Positions 1 through 5,349 of a stretch of 5,503 nucleotides of DNA are shown here, piece after piece (position 1 is the stretch's first letter; each line of letters starts with the position of its first letter). The notes under the pieces are model-generated. The model searched no databases, was not told the origin of the DNA, and was given only the letters and a program-made list of their open reading frames with translations. The stretch lies in contig MNXL01000181.1 in assembly GCA_001871755.1 (NCBI GenBank), positions 1 through 5,503 on the forward strand. The letters are read 5' to 3'. Made by a program: the position numbers and the translations under genes. This DNA is from Anaerolineae bacterium CG2_30_64_16 (lineage in GTDB: Bacteria > Chloroflexota > Anaerolineae > CG2-30-64-16).

Positions 1-20
1 CTGGTTTGTCCGCTAGAAGT

Positions 21-50
21 CGCCGCACGCAGGCGCGCCTGCGTGCGGCG
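21..50. repeat. Perfect 30-bp palindrome (possible transcription terminator hairpin)
   Basis: Two 15-base arms (first arm CGCCGCACGCAGGCG) are exact reverse complements with no spacer, so an RNA copy would fold into a very stable GC-rich hairpin with a small loop. It begins 8 bases past the stop of the SDR fragment on the minus strand, where a terminator would be expected. No T-run follows on either strand, so it is not a textbook rho-independent terminator. It could also be an mRNA-stabilising hairpin, a protein-binding palindrome or a REP-like repeat. The palindrome itself is certain; its function is inferred. Confidence 0.6.
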
Positions 51-58
51 ATCGCTCC

Positions 59-157
59 TCACCAGGCGGTCCACCCACCATCCACCACCAGGTTCTGGCC
101 GGTGATGTACTGCGAGGCATCTGCTGCCAGGAAGACCGCCGCGCCTTTCAGATCGTT
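59..157 (-). pseudogene. C-terminal fragment of a short-chain dehydrogenase/reductase (SDR)
   Basis: The last ~33 residues of a classical SDR oxidoreductase are readable on the minus strand, ending in a TGA at 59-61. They include NDLKGAAVFLAADAS followed by YITGQNLVVDGGW, the typical SDR C-terminus (substrate-loop/last-strand region with TGQ and VDGG). The N-terminal Rossmann GxxxGxG motif and the catalytic Ser/Tyr/Lys, which should lie ~100-240 residues upstream, are absent. Upstream DNA instead encodes a solute-binding protein in another frame. The family is normally ~250 aa, so at least 85% is missing and the fragment cannot be an active enzyme. A nominal 62-aa ORF starting at 247 reads through the junction, but its first ~30 residues are out-of-frame binding-protein sequence. 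The intact parent was probably a sugar or polyol dehydrogenase of the gluconate 5-dehydrogenase/3-oxoacyl-ACP reductase type; the exact substrate is unknown. Confidence 0.8.
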
Positions 158-446
158 CCTTGGGCAGGTCGCCCCAGTCGAGCACCTGAACGTTGACGGT
201 GACGTTCGGATTGTCTTTGACATATTCGGCGATGGCCAACTTCTCAAAATCGCCGGGGTTCTTGCAGGTCTCGCACCGCGGCGCCGTGTTGAAAGCAGGA
301 TCGGTCCACCACTCGATGGTGACCTCAGGTCGCTCTTTCACCGGTTCCGGTGTCGCCGTGACGACCACCTCGACGAGCTTGACTTCCTGAGTTACGATCT
401 TTTCGACAGCCTGAGGGGCTGCCGGCGCACAGGCCGCTATAGCTTT
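158..446 (-). pseudogene. N-terminal fragment of a sugar ABC transporter solute-binding lipoprotein
   Basis: Reading the minus strand from 446 gives AIAAC (end of a lipobox, Cys codon at 429-431), then a linker rich in V, E, T and P (IVTQEVKLVEVVVTATPEP), then VTIEWWTDPAF, EKLAIAEYVKDNPNVTVNVQV and DWGDLPK. This is the mature N-terminus of a family 1 extracellular solute-binding protein, which captures sugars outside the membrane for an ABC importer. About 95 residues remain of the usual ~430-480. The 5' side is also broken: an in-frame TGA lies at 447-449, immediately before the lipobox, and no start codon or hydrophobic signal peptide precedes it. The 3' side runs into the SDR fragment near 155-164 with a frame change. 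It is therefore a remnant truncated at both ends. The same strand and position downstream of the aldolase gene suggest it once belonged to that operon. Confidence 0.75.
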
Positions 447-702
447 TCAGATAATGATTTTGAATCGTAGGGTATGATGCCCAGTATCCAGTATAGTGCC
501 TGACCCCCGAAATTCCTGTTTTTTGTGCAAGGATTTTGGGAGTGGCGACTGTCGTCTTTTTGGTTCCGGCTTGTAAGCGCAGCGGCCTTGTCCGGGTTAG
601 GGAAGGCCGCTCCCCTTGCCGAGCGATTCGTTAAGTTACGATTCTCTGGCCGGTACCCCTCCGTCTTCACCTGATTCGGGATTGCTGCACACACGACGGC
701 GT
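447..702. other. Intergenic stretch without a convincing gene
   Basis: This 256-bp stretch separates the aldolase stop from the binding-protein remnant. An 85-codon open frame on the minus strand (694-437) has no recognisable motif, no good ribosome site and an R/N/S-rich composition, so I do not call it. Visible structure: a tandem 7-base repeat CCAGTAT at 481-494, followed at 496-507 by GTGCCTGACCCC (similar, from memory, to ends of IS200/REP-associated elements; unverified), and a 9-bp-stem hairpin at 581-611. It may contain an insertion or deletion scar. Confidence 0.5.
581..611. repeat. 9-bp-stem hairpin downstream of the aldolase gene
   Basis: AGCGGCCTT at 581-589 is the exact reverse complement of AAGGCCGCT at 603-611, with a 13-base loop. 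It lies ~92 bases beyond the stop of the minus-strand aldolase gene and could end or stabilise the deoR-aldolase transcript. There is no T-run after it on the minus strand, so an intrinsic terminator is only a weak guess. Confidence 0.4.
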
Positions 703-1632
703 TTACGCGTCGATGTCGTGGAGGAACTCCCGGAAGTCCGTCTCACACAGGCTCACGTACCGTTCCAGGTCATCCTGCGTTGCGGATGCGTAGGGAGGCC
801 TGCATTCGAGCTCAGTGTCTATAAACCCGGCAGCGCGCGCAAAAAGCCGATCCAGAGCTGAGTCCAGCAAACCGCGGGCAAAAAGATGCTCGCAGGGTCC
901 GGCATGCCAGGCCTGCACGTGTCGCTCGATCCGACAGGCGGCCTCCCACTCACCTTGTTCACACAGACGGTAATAACGCAACATGTATCTGGGGCAGACG
1001 TAGACGTACGCGCTGCATGCGCCGCGTGCGCCCGCTGCCATCCCCGTGGCGAGATGCGCTTCACCGACAAAAAAGCTCACCTCTGGACAGGTTGCTACCA
1101 GGACCGGCACATCAGAGACATCTCCGGTGTACTTGCAGCCGATCAGCGGGACGCCGGCGTCGAGCGCGCGCCGCAGCAACTCAGGCGTGGCAGCCGTCTT
1201 GGCGCGCGCCGTGGCGTAGAGCACGATGGGCATCCCTGGTACGGCCTGTGCGAGGTCCACCAGGAACTGTACCGCTTCACTTTCGCTGAGAGGCATCCAA
1301 AAGGGGAAGGCCGTTTGCACAGCATCCGCGCCCAACAGCGCAGCAATCTCGGCTTTGCGGGCGACCTGACGGGTAGAGAGATCCGTGACACCGATCTGTA
1401 CAGGGGCGCCGTACGCGCGGCATGTCTCAGCGGTAGCCATCGCGACCACGCGCCACTCCTCGAACGTCTGCGCATAGAACTCGCCCGTCGTGCCGTGCGT
1501 GTAGACTCCATGCGCCCCCGCCTCGCAGCAACGCTGCACGTTGCGTCGATAACGCACCTCGTCGAATCGATCGTCGGTCCATGCCACGGGCAAGCCCGCC
1601 CACATTCCTTTAAGAGTTGTGGCCGCTAACAT
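703..1632 (-). CDS. DHDPS/N-acetylneuraminate lyase (DapA) superfamily aldolase
   Basis: A 309-aa cytoplasmic class I (Schiff-base) aldolase of the family that makes or breaks C-C bonds with pyruvate or similar 2-oxo acids; length is normal (290-310). The TIM-barrel landmarks are in order: GTTGE at residues 47-51 (substrate carboxylate loop), catalytic Tyr139 in VLYATARAK, and Schiff-base Lys167 in IGCKYTGD. Unlike true dihydrodipicolinate synthase, the YNxPxR segment reads YATARA: Pro is absent and Ala144 occupies the place of the Arg that binds the semialdehyde carboxylate. Lysine biosynthesis is therefore unlikely; a sugar-acid aldolase or dehydratase-like role is more probable. The start at 1632 is chosen because GGAGGAG lies 7 bases upstream and the protein then begins like the family (LKGMWAGLPVAW, normally GxxxAxxTPF). 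An open extension to 1758 overlaps the upstream regulator gene and is rejected. The protein is Cys-rich (12 Cys). It is the second gene of an operon with the DeoR regulator, 52 bases upstream. Confidence 0.9.
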   Translation of the reverse strand: MLAATTLKGMWAGLPVAWTDDRFDEVRYRRNVQRCCEAGAHGVYTHGTTGEFYAQTFEEWRVVAMATAETCRAYGAPVQIGVTDLSTRQVARKAEIAALLGADAVQTAFPFWMPLSESEAVQFLVDLAQAVPGMPIVLYATARAKTAATPELLRRALDAGVPLIGCKYTGDVSDVPVLVATCPEVSFFVGEAHLATGMAAGARGACSAYVYVCPRYMLRYYRLCEQGEWEAACRIERHVQAWHAGPCEHLFARGLLDSALDRLFARAAGFIDTELECRPPYASATQDDLERYVSLCETDFREFLHDIDA

Positions 1633-1639
1633 GAAGAAG

Positions 1640-1646
1640 CTCCTCC
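1640..1646 (-). promoter_or_regulatory. Strong Shine-Dalgarno of the aldolase gene
   Basis: On the minus strand the sequence GGAGGAG is followed by 7 bases and ATG. This near-perfect anti-16S match fixes the start at 1632 rather than at any codon in the longer open frame, and implies the aldolase is translated far better than the regulator, which has a weak site. Confidence 0.85.
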
Positions 1647-1660
1647 AACAAAGTACCATG

Positions 1661-1676
1661 TTTCTGCCGACAGAAA
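1661..1676 (-). repeat. Intercistronic hairpin between regulator and aldolase
   Basis: TTTCTG at 1661-1666 and CAGAAA at 1671-1676 are exact complements around a 4-base loop. The hairpin sits in the 52-base gap between the regulator stop (1685) and the aldolase ribosome site. It may affect mRNA processing or relative expression, or be a regulator site; function is unproven. Confidence 0.4.
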
Positions 1677-1684
1677 AACGCCGC

Positions 1685-2506
1685 TCACCTGCACGTTTCC
1701 GGGTCCGGCGTGGGGGCCAGGACGACATTGACACCCTTGTCGCGAAGCGTCTGGACAAAATCCGTAGGGGCGCTCGTATCAGTAACTAACGCATGGATCT
1801 CTTCAAAGGGGAGAATGGTCTGCAGCTTCTGGTTGCCGATCTTGCTGGAATCAGCGACGACCACAACCTGATCGGCGACCCGCGCGATCAGGCGATAGAG
1901 CTGGGCCTCGAGCACATTGTCCGTCGTGATGCCGCGTTCCACGGAGAAGCCGTCCGTGCCGATGAAGCATGTGTTCACGTGCAGACCTTGCAGCCCGTAC
2001 TCGACTTGGGCGCCGACGAAATCATCGAGATCGTGCACGTAGATGCCCCCCAGCACTATCAGGCGCACCTGCCGCTGGAGGCGCAACTCCCCGGCGATGA
2101 CCAGAGAGCGCGTGACCACCGTCAAGTTGCCGTTCTCCAGGAGCGAAGCGGGGATGGCTCTGGCCACTTCAAGCACGGTCGTGCCGGAGTCCAGCAGCAG
2201 GGTGTCGCCGGGCCGGATCAAGCGGGCCGCGGCCTGGCCGATAGCCCGCTTGGCGGTGATGCCCTCAAAGAGCCGCGCATTGTATTGCGCAATCTGGCCT
2301 GGTCGCGCGACTGCTTGTACACCGCCGTGGACGCGCTTCACCAGGTCAGCTTGTTCGAGCTCGGCGAGATTGCGGCGGATCGCCACCGTAGACACGCCGA
2401 ACTGCCGCGCCAGATCTGTCGTACTCACAAAGGTGCTGCGCAGGACTTCCTGCAGGATCTGTCCAGTCCGGTCTTTTTTAGAGTCGGCAGCGGAACGACG
2501 AGGCAT
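1685..2506 (-). CDS. DeoR/GlpR-family transcriptional repressor
   Basis: A 273-aa cytoplasmic DNA-binding regulator, slightly longer than the usual ~250-260. The N-terminal winged helix-turn-helix is clear at about residues 15-62: ILQEVL, then VSTTDLARQFGVSTVAIRRNLAELE, ending with the family signature VKRVHGG (56-62). The C-terminal DeoR sensor domain follows: GDTLLLDSGTT (100-110), TVVTRSL (129-135), LGG (152-154), FIGTDGF (181-187), and VVVADSSKIG (215-224). This domain binds a phosphorylated sugar or related metabolite, which usually releases the protein from DNA. Position 46 is Asn where most relatives have Asp (IRRDL). The ATG at 2506 is preceded by only a weak ribosome site (GAG, 7 bases upstream). 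It is first in an operon with the aldolase and is divergent from the aminotransferase, so it probably represses both directions and itself. The effector cannot be predicted. Confidence 0.93.
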   Translation of the reverse strand: MPRRSAADSKKDRTGQILQEVLRSTFVSTTDLARQFGVSTVAIRRNLAELEQADLVKRVHGGVQAVARPGQIAQYNARLFEGITAKRAIGQAAARLIRPGDTLLLDSGTTVLEVARAIPASLLENGNLTVVTRSLVIAGELRLQRQVRLIVLGGIYVHDLDDFVGAQVEYGLQGLHVNTCFIGTDGFSVERGITTDNVLEAQLYRLIARVADQVVVVADSSKIGNQKLQTILPFEEIHALVTDTSAPTDFVQTLRDKGVNVVLAPTPDPETCR

Positions 2507-2586
2507 AGGATCACTCTTTGTTGAGCTTAAGCCCAGAACTGTGCTCTGTCAGATCGGGTAAACATACGAAAGTAAATTTCATTAGT

Positions 2587-2614
2587 ACTATATCACATTT
2601 TTTTCAGGTGTCAA
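2587..2614 (-). promoter_or_regulatory. Sigma70-type promoter for the deoR-aldolase operon
   Basis: On the minus strand a consensus -35 TTGACA (2614-2609) is followed by 16 bases and a -10 TATAGT (2592-2587), preceded by TG one base upstream (extended -10). Transcription should start near 2580, giving a ~75-base leader before the regulator ATG at 2506. The spacer contains seven consecutive A. A GAAA-N5-TTTC inverted repeat (2568-2580) covers the predicted start and could be an autoregulatory site. Confidence 0.75.
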
Positions 2615-2628
2615 GTGTAAGTTTTCGC

Positions 2629-2642
2629 CGTTCTTTTGAACG
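2629..2642. promoter_or_regulatory. Candidate DeoR operator (inverted repeat between the divergent promoters)
   Basis: CGTTC-TTTT-GAACG is a perfect 5-base-arm inverted repeat located 14 bases behind the minus-strand -35 and 8 bases before the plus-strand -35. GTTC/GAAC half-sites resemble those known for GlpR-type DeoR regulators, though with shorter spacing. Its place between both promoters suits a shared operator. The repeat is seen; binding is inferred. Confidence 0.45.
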
Positions 2643-2650
2643 TTTATGTA

Positions 2651-2679
2651 TTGACAGGCTGTCGACCTGGGTGTAGAAT
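2651..2679 (+). promoter_or_regulatory. Sigma70-type promoter for the aminotransferase gene
   Basis: TTGACA (2651-2656) is separated by exactly 17 bases from TAGAAT (2674-2679), a near-consensus promoter. Transcription should start near 2686, giving a ~42-base leader before the ATG at 2728. Such a good core promoter usually needs a repressor for control, which fits the divergent DeoR gene. Confidence 0.8.
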
Positions 2680-2692
2680 TACGGACAGGCTG
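2653..2692 (+). repeat. Direct repeat GACAGGCTG x2 over the plus-strand promoter
   Basis: GACAGGCTG occurs at 2653-2661, inside and after the -35, and again at 2684-2692, at the predicted start of transcription. The start-to-start distance is 31 bp, about three helical turns, so both copies face the same side of DNA. The first copy is also a small palindrome (GACAG-G-CTGTC). This arrangement fits repressor binding that blocks the promoter; it is an inference from spacing. Confidence 0.5.
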
Positions 2693-2727
2693 CAAAGATC
2701 TCACCCCTCCTTCAAAGAGCAGAAGCG

Positions 2728-3933
2728 ATGAATCGTATCACTGATCTGGAGCGCCGGTATGTGCTGGATGTGCTGGACGGTCAGTTCCGCACCTCGGCCG
2801 GGAGCGCGATGACCCGCCGGCTGGAGGAAAGGTTCGCCGCCACCTTCGGCTGCCGGTATGCGATCTCCTTCATCAACGGCACGGCAACGATGCACGCGGC
2901 GCTGGCGGCGGCCGGCATCGGGCCAGGGGACGAGGTGATCGTGCCGCCGCTGACGATGGCCAGCACCGCCTTCGCCGTGCTGCACGCCGGCGCGACGCCG
3001 GTGTTCGCCGACATCGACCCGGACACGTGGACCCTCGCCCCGGCGTCGGTCACCGCTGCGATCACGCCGCGCACGCGTGGGATCATCCCTGTCGCTATCT
3101 ACGGCCTGTCGCCGGACATGGCCCCTCTGCTGGCGCTGGCCGCTCGCCATGACCTTTTCGTGCTGGAAGATGACGCCCAATGCTTCCTGGGAACCTACCA
3201 AGGCCGCGTTGTCGGCAGCTTGGGCCACGCGGCCAGTTTCAGCTTCCAGAGCTCCAAGCACATGACCAGCGGCGAGGGCGGAATGATCACGACCAACGAC
3301 GCCGGGCTGGCCGAGCGGATCCGCCGCTTCAACAGCCTGGGGTACGCAGCCGTGGGCGCGGCGGCCGGCAAGGGCAAGATCACCCGGGAGATGATCCAGG
3401 ATCCGGCTTACGAGCGGCACACGTCCGTGGGCTGGAACTACCGGCTGCCGGAGCTGTGCGCCGCCGTCGCGCTGGCGCAGACTGAGCGGTTGCAGGAGCT
3501 GGTCGCGGTGCGCGTCCGGGCCGCGCGCCTGTACGCCGAGGCGGCCCGCGGCTGCGCGTGGCTGACGCCGCAAGCGGCGCTGGACGGCTACGGACACGCC
3601 TACTGGACGTATGTCCTGAAGCTGGATGGCGGGGGCGCCTTCACGTGGTACGACTTCCGGGCCAAGTACCGCGAGTTGGGCGGCGACGGCATCTATGCCG
3701 CCTGGCAGCTTACCTATCTGGAGCCCGCTTTCCGAGGCAAGCACTTCGCGCCGCAGGCGGCGCCAAACGGGGCAATGCCGGCTGATGCCCAGGCTTACGA
3801 GCCGGGCCTCTGCCCCGTGGCCGAGTCATTGCAGCCCAAGCTGCTGCAGTTCAAGACCAACTACTGGGACGCGTCCGCCGCCGAACGTCAGGCCGATGTC
3901 CTGGCGCGGACGATCGCTTACTTTGGGAGCTAG
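2728..3933 (+). CDS. DegT/DnrJ/EryC1/StrS-family PLP-dependent aminotransferase
   Basis: A 401-aa cytoplasmic fold-type I aminotransferase of the sugar-aminotransferase family, which typically moves an amino group from Gln or Glu to a keto-sugar, NDP-keto-sugar or keto-cyclitol. Landmarks: NGTATMHAAL (50-59, PLP phosphate loop), GDEVIVPPLTMAST (67-80), DIDPDTWTL (95-103), EDDAQ (147-151, Asp to the pyridine ring), FSFQSSKHMTSGEGGMITT (171-189) with PLP-binding Lys177, and GWNYRLPELCAAVALAQ (235-251). The catalytic Lys is present, so this is an aminotransferase rather than a Lys-to-His dehydratase relative. Length is normal for the family (370-430). The ATG at 2728 has AAAGAG 8 bases upstream and a strong promoter in front. 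It is followed by a terminator-like hairpin and the MFS gene. It is not obviously a biosynthesis-cluster gene, as no NDP-sugar enzymes are visible. The substrate is unknown; sugar-related is inferred from family and the DeoR context. Confidence 0.92.
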   Translation: MNRITDLERRYVLDVLDGQFRTSAGSAMTRRLEERFAATFGCRYAISFINGTATMHAALAAAGIGPGDEVIVPPLTMASTAFAVLHAGATPVFADIDPDTWTLAPASVTAAITPRTRGIIPVAIYGLSPDMAPLLALAARHDLFVLEDDAQCFLGTYQGRVVGSLGHAASFSFQSSKHMTSGEGGMITTNDAGLAERIRRFNSLGYAAVGAAAGKGKITREMIQDPAYERHTSVGWNYRLPELCAAVALAQTERLQELVAVRVRAARLYAEAARGCAWLTPQAALDGYGHAYWTYVLKLDGGGAFTWYDFRAKYRELGGDGIYAAWQLTYLEPAFRGKHFAPQAAPNGAMPADAQAYEPGLCPVAESLQPKLLQFKTNYWDASAAERQADVLARTIAYFGS

Positions 3934-3965
3934 TGCAGACCTCCTGAAACGGAAAAACGAAGACC

Positions 3966-3991
3966 ATGCCCAACGCAACTGGGCATTTTTT
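3966..3991 (+). terminator. Intrinsic-terminator-like hairpin after the aminotransferase gene
   Basis: ATGCCCA (3966-3972) pairs exactly with TGGGCAT (3980-3986) around a 7-base loop, followed by a run of six T (3986-3991) whose first base is shared with the stem. It lies 32 bases after the aminotransferase stop. This is the classical form of a rho-independent terminator, though the stem is short. It overlaps the first codons of the longest MFS reading frame, so it either ends the aminotransferase message, acts as a partial attenuator before the transporter, or is coincidental coding sequence. Confidence 0.6.
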
Positions 3992-5270
3992 GACGACGAT
4001 AGTGCGCCCCGTAGTTTTGGGCGTTGAGCGGGTACTGCTCAGCCTGGAGAGTTGGCTGGTAGGGCCCCTGCGCCCGGACGCGCGCCATAACATCCATGTC
4101 GAGATCGGTTGGGCGGCGGCGTACGGCGTTTTTGCTACCGCGCTCGCGTTCGTGCCGGTGGTGTTACGGCAGTTGGGCGCGCCCGCGGGATGGTTGGCGT
4201 TTTACAGTTCGTCCACCTATTTTGGCAGCGTGGCCTCGTGGGCGGGCCTGGCGCTCTTTCGCCCGGGCCAGGTGAAGCGCCACATGACCGCCATGTGGTT
4301 CATCAGCCGGGGCCTGTTGGTGTTGGTGGCGCTGGTCTCCGGCTATCCCGGGCTTCTCCTGCTGGTGGCCGTGTTCTGGCTGCTCGAAGGACTACCAGCG
4401 CCGGCCTACACGGCGATTGTGCAGCGCGTCTATCCGGTCGAAGATCGCGGCAGGGTCATGTCCGTAACGCGCGTCGCGATGGCGTTGCCGATGCTCGCGC
4501 TGGGGCCGGTGGCCGGCTGGCTACTGGATGTTACCGGCTACCGGGTGCTCTTTCCGCTGGCGGGTTTGGTGGGCATGTTGGGCGCTCTGATCTTCTCGCG
4601 CCTGCGTGTTGACGAGACGGCCCTGCAGGTGCGCGGCTCAGGCGCTCCGTCCGGCCTGCGGCGCCTGCTTGCCCAGGACCGCCGTTTCGCCTTGTACCTG
4701 CTGGGCGTGCTGCTTTTCGGCCTGGGCGGCCTCATCCCTGTCGCGATCGTGCCAATGGTACAGGTAGACCGGCTGCGCCTCTCGTATACGGCGATCGGCT
4801 GGCTGAATCTGAGTATGGCAGTCAGCCGCACGGTCAGCTACGTCTTCTGGGGCCGGCTGTCCGACCGCTGGGGTGGAGTGCGCTGTATGCAGGCGGCCTT
4901 CGCCATCAATATGGTCGTGCTCGCCCCCTACGCCATCGCCACAGCGCAGGGCATAGGGCAGGCCGGCGGCTGGATCCTGCTGCCCTCCTTCATAGCGATG
5001 GGGATCGCCAGTTCAGCCATCGATCTCGGCTTCATTACGACGATTATCCAGTTGGCGCCGTTCGGCCGTGTTTCAGAGTACGCCGCTGCCCAGGCCGCAC
5101 TGATCGGCGCGCGCGGGGTTGTCGGGCCATTCATCGGCGTCGGTCTGATGAATCTGGGGGTGAGCCAGACGGCGATCTTTGTCCTGGGAACCGCGTTGTC
5201 GCTATTGGCAACGCTGGCGCTGGTCCAGGTTCGCGTGCCCCCGGCGCAAAAAGCTGTTCTCGGAGCCTGA
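3966..5270 (+). CDS. Major facilitator superfamily (MFS) transporter
   Basis: A 434-aa inner-membrane secondary transporter with about 12 hydrophobic segments (roughly 47-67, 74-98, 108-124, 127-145, 167-187, 193-210, 240-265, 272-294, 306-325, 334-358, 372-395, 399-421). The clearest family motif is WGRLSDRWGGVRCM (295-308), the motif-A loop between helices 8 and 9. YPVEDRGRVMS (156-166) is the loop before helix 5 seen in many MFS proteins. The first-half motif A (around 99-106) is degenerate. The start is uncertain: ATG 3966 lies in a terminator-like hairpin and has a poor ribosome site, while GTG 4002 (residue 13) and TTG 4017 are in frame and would still keep all helices. It follows the aminotransferase by 32 bases and may be cotranscribed by readthrough; no clear promoter of its own is seen. 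Direction and substrate of transport are unknown; a sugar or related metabolite is a guess from context. Confidence 0.88.
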   Translation: MPNATGHFLTTIVRPVVLGVERVLLSLESWLVGPLRPDARHNIHVEIGWAAAYGVFATALAFVPVVLRQLGAPAGWLAFYSSSTYFGSVASWAGLALFRPGQVKRHMTAMWFISRGLLVLVALVSGYPGLLLLVAVFWLLEGLPAPAYTAIVQRVYPVEDRGRVMSVTRVAMALPMLALGPVAGWLLDVTGYRVLFPLAGLVGMLGALIFSRLRVDETALQVRGSGAPSGLRRLLAQDRRFALYLLGVLLFGLGGLIPVAIVPMVQVDRLRLSYTAIGWLNLSMAVSRTVSYVFWGRLSDRWGGVRCMQAAFAINMVVLAPYAIATAQGIGQAGGWILLPSFIAMGIASSAIDLGFITTIIQLAPFGRVSEYAAAQAALIGARGVVGPFIGVGLMNLGVSQTAIFVLGTALSLLATLALVQVRVPPAQKAVLGA

Positions 5271-5289
5271 TACGGAAGGGGGAGCATCC
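5271..5289 (+). promoter_or_regulatory. Strong orphan Shine-Dalgarno after the MFS gene
   Basis: GGAAGGGGGAG (5274-5284) is followed by 5 bases and ATG at 5290, starting 4 bases after the MFS stop. It looks like the translation start of a third gene in the plus-strand operon, but the reading frame is open for only 19 codons. Confidence 0.45.
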
Positions 5290-5349
5290 ATGCGGGCTGA
5301 TCACCATGGTTGCCGTGACCGCAACTGCGGAACGCCAGAGGATGAGTGA
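5290..5349 (+). CDS. Tiny ORF (19 aa) behind a strong ribosome site, possibly a broken gene start
   Basis: MRADHHGCRDRNCGTPEDE is read from the ATG behind the orphan ribosome site, ending at TGA 5347-5349. It is hydrophilic with two Cys and two His; I recognise no family. It is most likely the first codons of a lost downstream gene, or chance. An overlapping frame (ATG 5306 to TAG 5386, 26 aa) is equally unremarkable. Confidence 0.2.
   Translation: MRADHHGCRDRNCGTPEDE

Noticed and set aside
6..470. 154-codon open frame on the plus strand
   Set aside because: It is the antisense shadow of the binding-protein and SDR fragments, has R/L-rich low-information composition, and no recognisable motif.
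437..694. 85-codon open frame on the minus strand
   Set aside because: No ribosome site or family motif; its end runs into the binding-protein breakpoint. Likely chance in a gene-free stretch.
692..720. CACGAC/GTCGTG inverted repeat across the aldolase stop codon
   Set aside because: A six-base stem with a 17-base loop in GC-rich coding DNA and no T-run is within chance expectation.
1633..1758. N-terminal extension of the aldolase frame to ATG 1758
   Set aside because: It overlaps the end of the regulator gene, its residues do not resemble the family, and a perfect ribosome site marks ATG 1632.
1793..2561. Long plus-strand open frames (243 and 172 codons) opposite the regulator
   Set aside because: Antisense shadows caused by high GC; the minus-strand frame carries clear DeoR motifs.
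2701..3744. 347-codon minus-strand frame opposite the aminotransferase
   Set aside because: Gly/Arg/Gln-rich shadow with no motifs, opposite a gene with a complete PLP active site.
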